Positions 61,967 to 64,000 of a DNA stretch of 64,000 bases are shown one piece after another (the stretch's first letter is position 1; each line of letters begins with the position of its first letter). Under the pieces are notes generated by a model. The model saw only the letters and a list, made by a program, of their open reading frames with translations, did no database searches and was not told where the DNA came from. Source of the DNA: Pseudomarimonas salicorniae (GTDB lineage: Bacteria > Pseudomonadota > Gammaproteobacteria > Xanthomonadales > Xanthomonadaceae); the NCBI RefSeq assembly GCF_023156535.1, contig NZ_JALNMH010000013.1, forward strand, positions 1 to 64,000, written 5' to 3'. A program made the translations under genes and the position numbers.

Positions 61967-62983
61967 TCAGTGCCGCGTGGCCTGGTCCGCGCGGCGCTGC
62001 TGCTTGCGGGCGTACATGGCCGCATCGGCCCGGGCCAGCACCTGATCGGCGGTGCCCGCCCCGGCACCGATCCGGATGACGCCGACGCTGGCGCCGGCAT
62101 AGTCGAAGTTCAGCCCGCCCAGTTCCAGGCGGCCGCGGGTCAGCGCTTCGACGCGCGACTGCAGCGTGGCCGACTCCCTTTCGGTGGAGGCCTCCCTCAC
62201 GCCCGACATGACGACGAACTCGTCGCCGCCGTAGCGGGCGATCAGGTCCGAGCCGCGCAGTCCCTCGGTCAGCCTGCTTGCCATGGCCACCAGGAGGCGG
62301 TCGCCGGCCTCGTGGCCGTAGCGGTCGTTGATGGCCTTGAACCCGTCGAAGTCGACGAAGGCAAGATCGACCTCGCCGCCGTCGCGCTCGAGTCGGGCCA
62401 GCGTTCGCCGCAGCTCCTCCTCGAGCATCCGACGGTTGGCAAGGCCGGTCAGCGGATCGGTCATTGCCCGCGAGGACAGCTCGGCGTTGTGCTCGCGCAG
62501 CCGTCGCAGCAGGGACTCGCGATCGACCTGCTGTCCGAGCAGACGGGCAAACAGCGCGACCATGCGTGCGTTTCCGTCCGAGCGATCCACCGGGCGGTCG
62601 CTGATCCCGCAAAGCGTGCCGAACAGACTGCCGTCGGCGAGGTACACGGGCTCGGTGAGATAGGTGACGATGCCCAACGCCCGCGCCGCCTCGGAGTCGG
62701 GCCAGCGGCCCGGCACGTCGTCCGTATAGCGCTGCCCCGAGGCCAGCGCGCGGCGGCACAAGGTGTCTTCCCAGGGCACCGACAGGCCCTCGTCGATGCA
62801 GGGCTTGCCACCGTCGTGGACAAACAGCACCCGCTGCTGGCCAGCCACTTCGTCCACCTCGGTCAGGTAGACGGCCTCCAGTCCGCTGATGCCGTGCAGC
62901 ACTTCGAGCAGCGGGCGGGCCAGGTGTTCCAGGTTCTGGGCGGCGCCGAGCGAATCCGCGACGCGTGCCAGCAAAGTGTCCAT
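61967..62983 (-). CDS. GAF-GGDEF diguanylate cyclase
   Basis: The 338-residue soluble protein has a GAF domain (about 10-150; LEAVYLTEVDEVAGQQRVLF, YLADGSLFGTLCGISD) and a canonical GGDEF domain (about 165-330). Its active-site motif is GGDEF in ARYGGDEFVVMSG, preceded by RxxD (LRGSD), so it should be active and product-inhibited. Of the four GGDEF proteins here it is the only one with the exact GGDEF sequence. It is convergent with azoR, the stop codons lying eight bases apart. Confidence 0.92.
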   Translation of the reverse strand: MDTLLARVADSLGAAQNLEHLARPLLEVLHGISGLEAVYLTEVDEVAGQQRVLFVHDGGKPCIDEGLSVPWEDTLCRRALASGQRYTDDVPGRWPDSEAARALGIVTYLTEPVYLADGSLFGTLCGISDRPVDRSDGNARMVALFARLLGQQVDRESLLRRLREHNAELSSRAMTDPLTGLANRRMLEEELRRTLARLERDGGEVDLAFVDFDGFKAINDRYGHEAGDRLLVAMASRLTEGLRGSDLIARYGGDEFVVMSGVREASTERESATLQSRVEALTRGRLELGGLNFDYAGASVGVIRIGAGAGTADQVLARADAAMYARKQQRRADQATRH

Positions 62984-63377
62984 CTCAGCACCGTTGAGTC
63001 GCGCGGAGCGCGACGTTCTCTACACGAGGGTGATGCTAGCGATCCCGTCGGGCCCGGCAATCGGGGCTTTCCCGCGATGACCCGGGGTCGCGACCGCACG
63101 GATTCTCCCTGGCCCCGGTCATTGGTGCATTCGATACGCCGCGGGCACGGGCAAGACCGCGGACACAGTCGGGCTTCGCGGGGGGAGGTGGCGAGGCCGG
63201 TCTGGGCGGGTATCGGCCGTTCGCCGATGTACGCGCAGGGCGGGTGCTGGACTTGCCGGATAGGCGGCCCAACGCTCACCTGCGGTGGGATCGTCGGCCT
63301 GGAACAGGGATTCGCATCTCCATGCCCATATTCCGCGGGTCGAAGACCCACCCTGCGTCCTTCGCTGCGCGCTGGCG
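62984..63377. other. Intergenic region with eroded repeat sequence
   Basis: No gene is supported. A fragment resembling the right end of module B (CCGCGGACACAGTCGGGCTT) occurs at 63151-63170. The remainder looks like GC-rich decayed intergenic DNA, and divergent promoters for the flanking genes should be here. Confidence 0.4.
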
Positions 63378-63455
63378 CGCCTTGGGCGCATCGATTCCTG
63401 CGTTCGGACGGTATGCCCGGTGCGGCGAGCCGCACCCTATGAACGGCCGGTTTGG
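63378..63455. repeat. Module C repeat, solitary, partial left arm
   Basis: CGCCTTGGGCGCATCGATTC leads to GCGTTCGGACGGTATGCCC, the hairpin GGTGCGGCGAGCCGCACC and CCTATGAACGGCCGGTTTGG. The ATAGGGTG left terminus is not recognisable and the tail differs from TCTTCTTTGCGCC, so this copy is eroded at both ends. Confidence 0.75.
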
Positions 63456-63559
63456 GTCCAGTTCCGCCGCCTCGACCCTGCCCCGGGCTGGACATGGGCC
63501 TTGCGGAGACCGACCCTCGTAGCGGCGGCAGCGGGGCCGCATGGGGTGGAGATCCAGAT

Positions 63560-64000
63560 ATGGGATGGCAACGTTCGGGGGCGCTGGCGGCGATCGCCAT
63601 GGCCCTGATCTACCTGCTCGGCTTCGCCGTGCTGCTCGGGGTGCTGACGCCGCAGGCCGGAGATCCCTCGGCCACGCCCGCGGGTCGCCTGGACTTCATG
63701 CTCCAGCACCGGCTGGCCTTCCAGCTCTGGCTGCTGATGCTCTACGTGGTGTTCGGGCTTCTGCTGGTGGTGTTGCAGATCGCACTGCAGCAGCGCCTGT
63801 CCACGGTGTCGGTGCCGCGGCTGCAGTGGATCGGTGCGCTGGGCATGATCTGGGCGGGATTGCTCATCGGCAGCGGCATGCTGGCCAGCGTCGGCCTTCA
63901 GGTGGTGGGCGAGTTGCACGAAGCCGATCCCGATCGGGCCCTGCTCGCCTGGACCGTGATTGCCGCGGTGCAGGATGGGCTTGGCGGGGGCGTAGAAGTG
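63560..64000 (+). CDS. Membrane protein, N-terminal part (runs off the window)
   Basis: From ATG 63560 the frame stays open to the last base, giving 147 residues with hydrophobic segments at about 7-28, 51-75 and 92-115 (LWLLMLYVVFGLLLVVLQIA is the clearest). I do not recognise the family. A purine stretch GGTGGAG lies upstream. The alternative ATG at 63541, in another frame, gives a less hydrophobic product. Confidence 0.6.
   Translation, partial: MGWQRSGALAAIAMALIYLLGFAVLLGVLTPQAGDPSATPAGRLDFMLQHRLAFQLWLLMLYVVFGLLLVVLQIALQQRLSTVSVPRLQWIGALGMIWAGLLIGSGMLASVGLQVVGELHEADPDRALLAWTVIAAVQDGLGGGVEV

Overview
The window is GC-rich, densely packed chromosomal DNA with long antisense open frames and the housekeeping genes of a gammaproteobacterium. 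The gene content points to a Lysobacterales (Xanthomonadales)-type bacterium. The signs are an XrtH-type exosortase, the divergent trxA/rhlB pair, a cyclophilin with the C-terminal 'GAWFDP...GRGFSVE' module common in that order, DUF3391 HD-GYP proteins, and many dispersed intergenic repeats. This placement is an inference from gene content; no rRNA or tRNA gene, CRISPR array, IS transposase or phage gene is visible.

Layout. 1-2.3 kb: tail of a DUF1329 protein, a membrane-spanning winged-helix regulator fused to an alpha/beta-hydrolase fold that has lost its nucleophile, and a small membrane protein. 2.3-5.2 kb: copA-cueR copper efflux operon with a CueR operator. 5.7-7.8 kb: secreted cyclophilin and an MBL-fold hydrolase. 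7.9-12.6 kb: histidine kinase and periplasmic binding protein (overlapping), a PGM1-like ATP-grasp ligase, and a divergent N-formylglutamate amidohydrolase. 12.7-17.1 kb: a 1111-residue multi-PAS/GAF kinase and a response regulator-GGDEF protein. 17.6-24.8 kb: DUF1993 protein, then a TetR-controlled RND efflux operon (tetR, adaptor, pump, outer-membrane channel) read from a perfect 26-bp palindrome. 24.9-26.6 kb: metallophosphoesterase and diacylglycerol-kinase-like lipid kinase. 27.2-33.1 kb: gltB-gltD. 34-36.2 kb: trxA and rhlB. 36.4-39.6 kb: HD-GYP, macrodomain and membrane GGDEF proteins. 39.7-45.7 kb: hemE, WGR protein, aroK-aroB, xrtH with a coupled epimerase, a degenerate small-GTPase-like protein and pdxH. 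46-50.1 kb: BtuF-like protein, M20 peptidase, second HD-GYP protein. 50.3-56.8 kb: chemoreceptor, class III adenylate cyclase, glutaminase, tautomerase. 56.8-64 kb: a 44-residue membrane peptide coupled to an MFS transporter, divergent LysR, two more GGDEF proteins, azoreductase, and a truncated membrane protein.

Signalling through cyclic nucleotides is prominent. There are four GGDEF proteins (all with the RxxD inhibitory site), two HD-GYP proteins and an adenylate cyclase, but no EAL protein. Metabolic genes cover glutamate synthesis and glutaminase, shikimate, haem and vitamin B6.

The strongest non-coding signal is a modular intergenic element. Module A (a long perfect hairpin), module B (a second long hairpin) and module C (a nested multi-hairpin unit bounded by ATAGGGTG/CACCCTAT) occur in the same A-B-C order as about 370-bp composites at 17.2, 26.8 and 33.5 kb. 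They occur singly or as remnants at 5.3, 38.2, 46.8 and 63.4 kb. A separate short tandem repeat (GATTCGT/GGGACTC type) sits at the very start of hemE and of the RND outer-membrane gene, where it appears to have remodelled the start codons.
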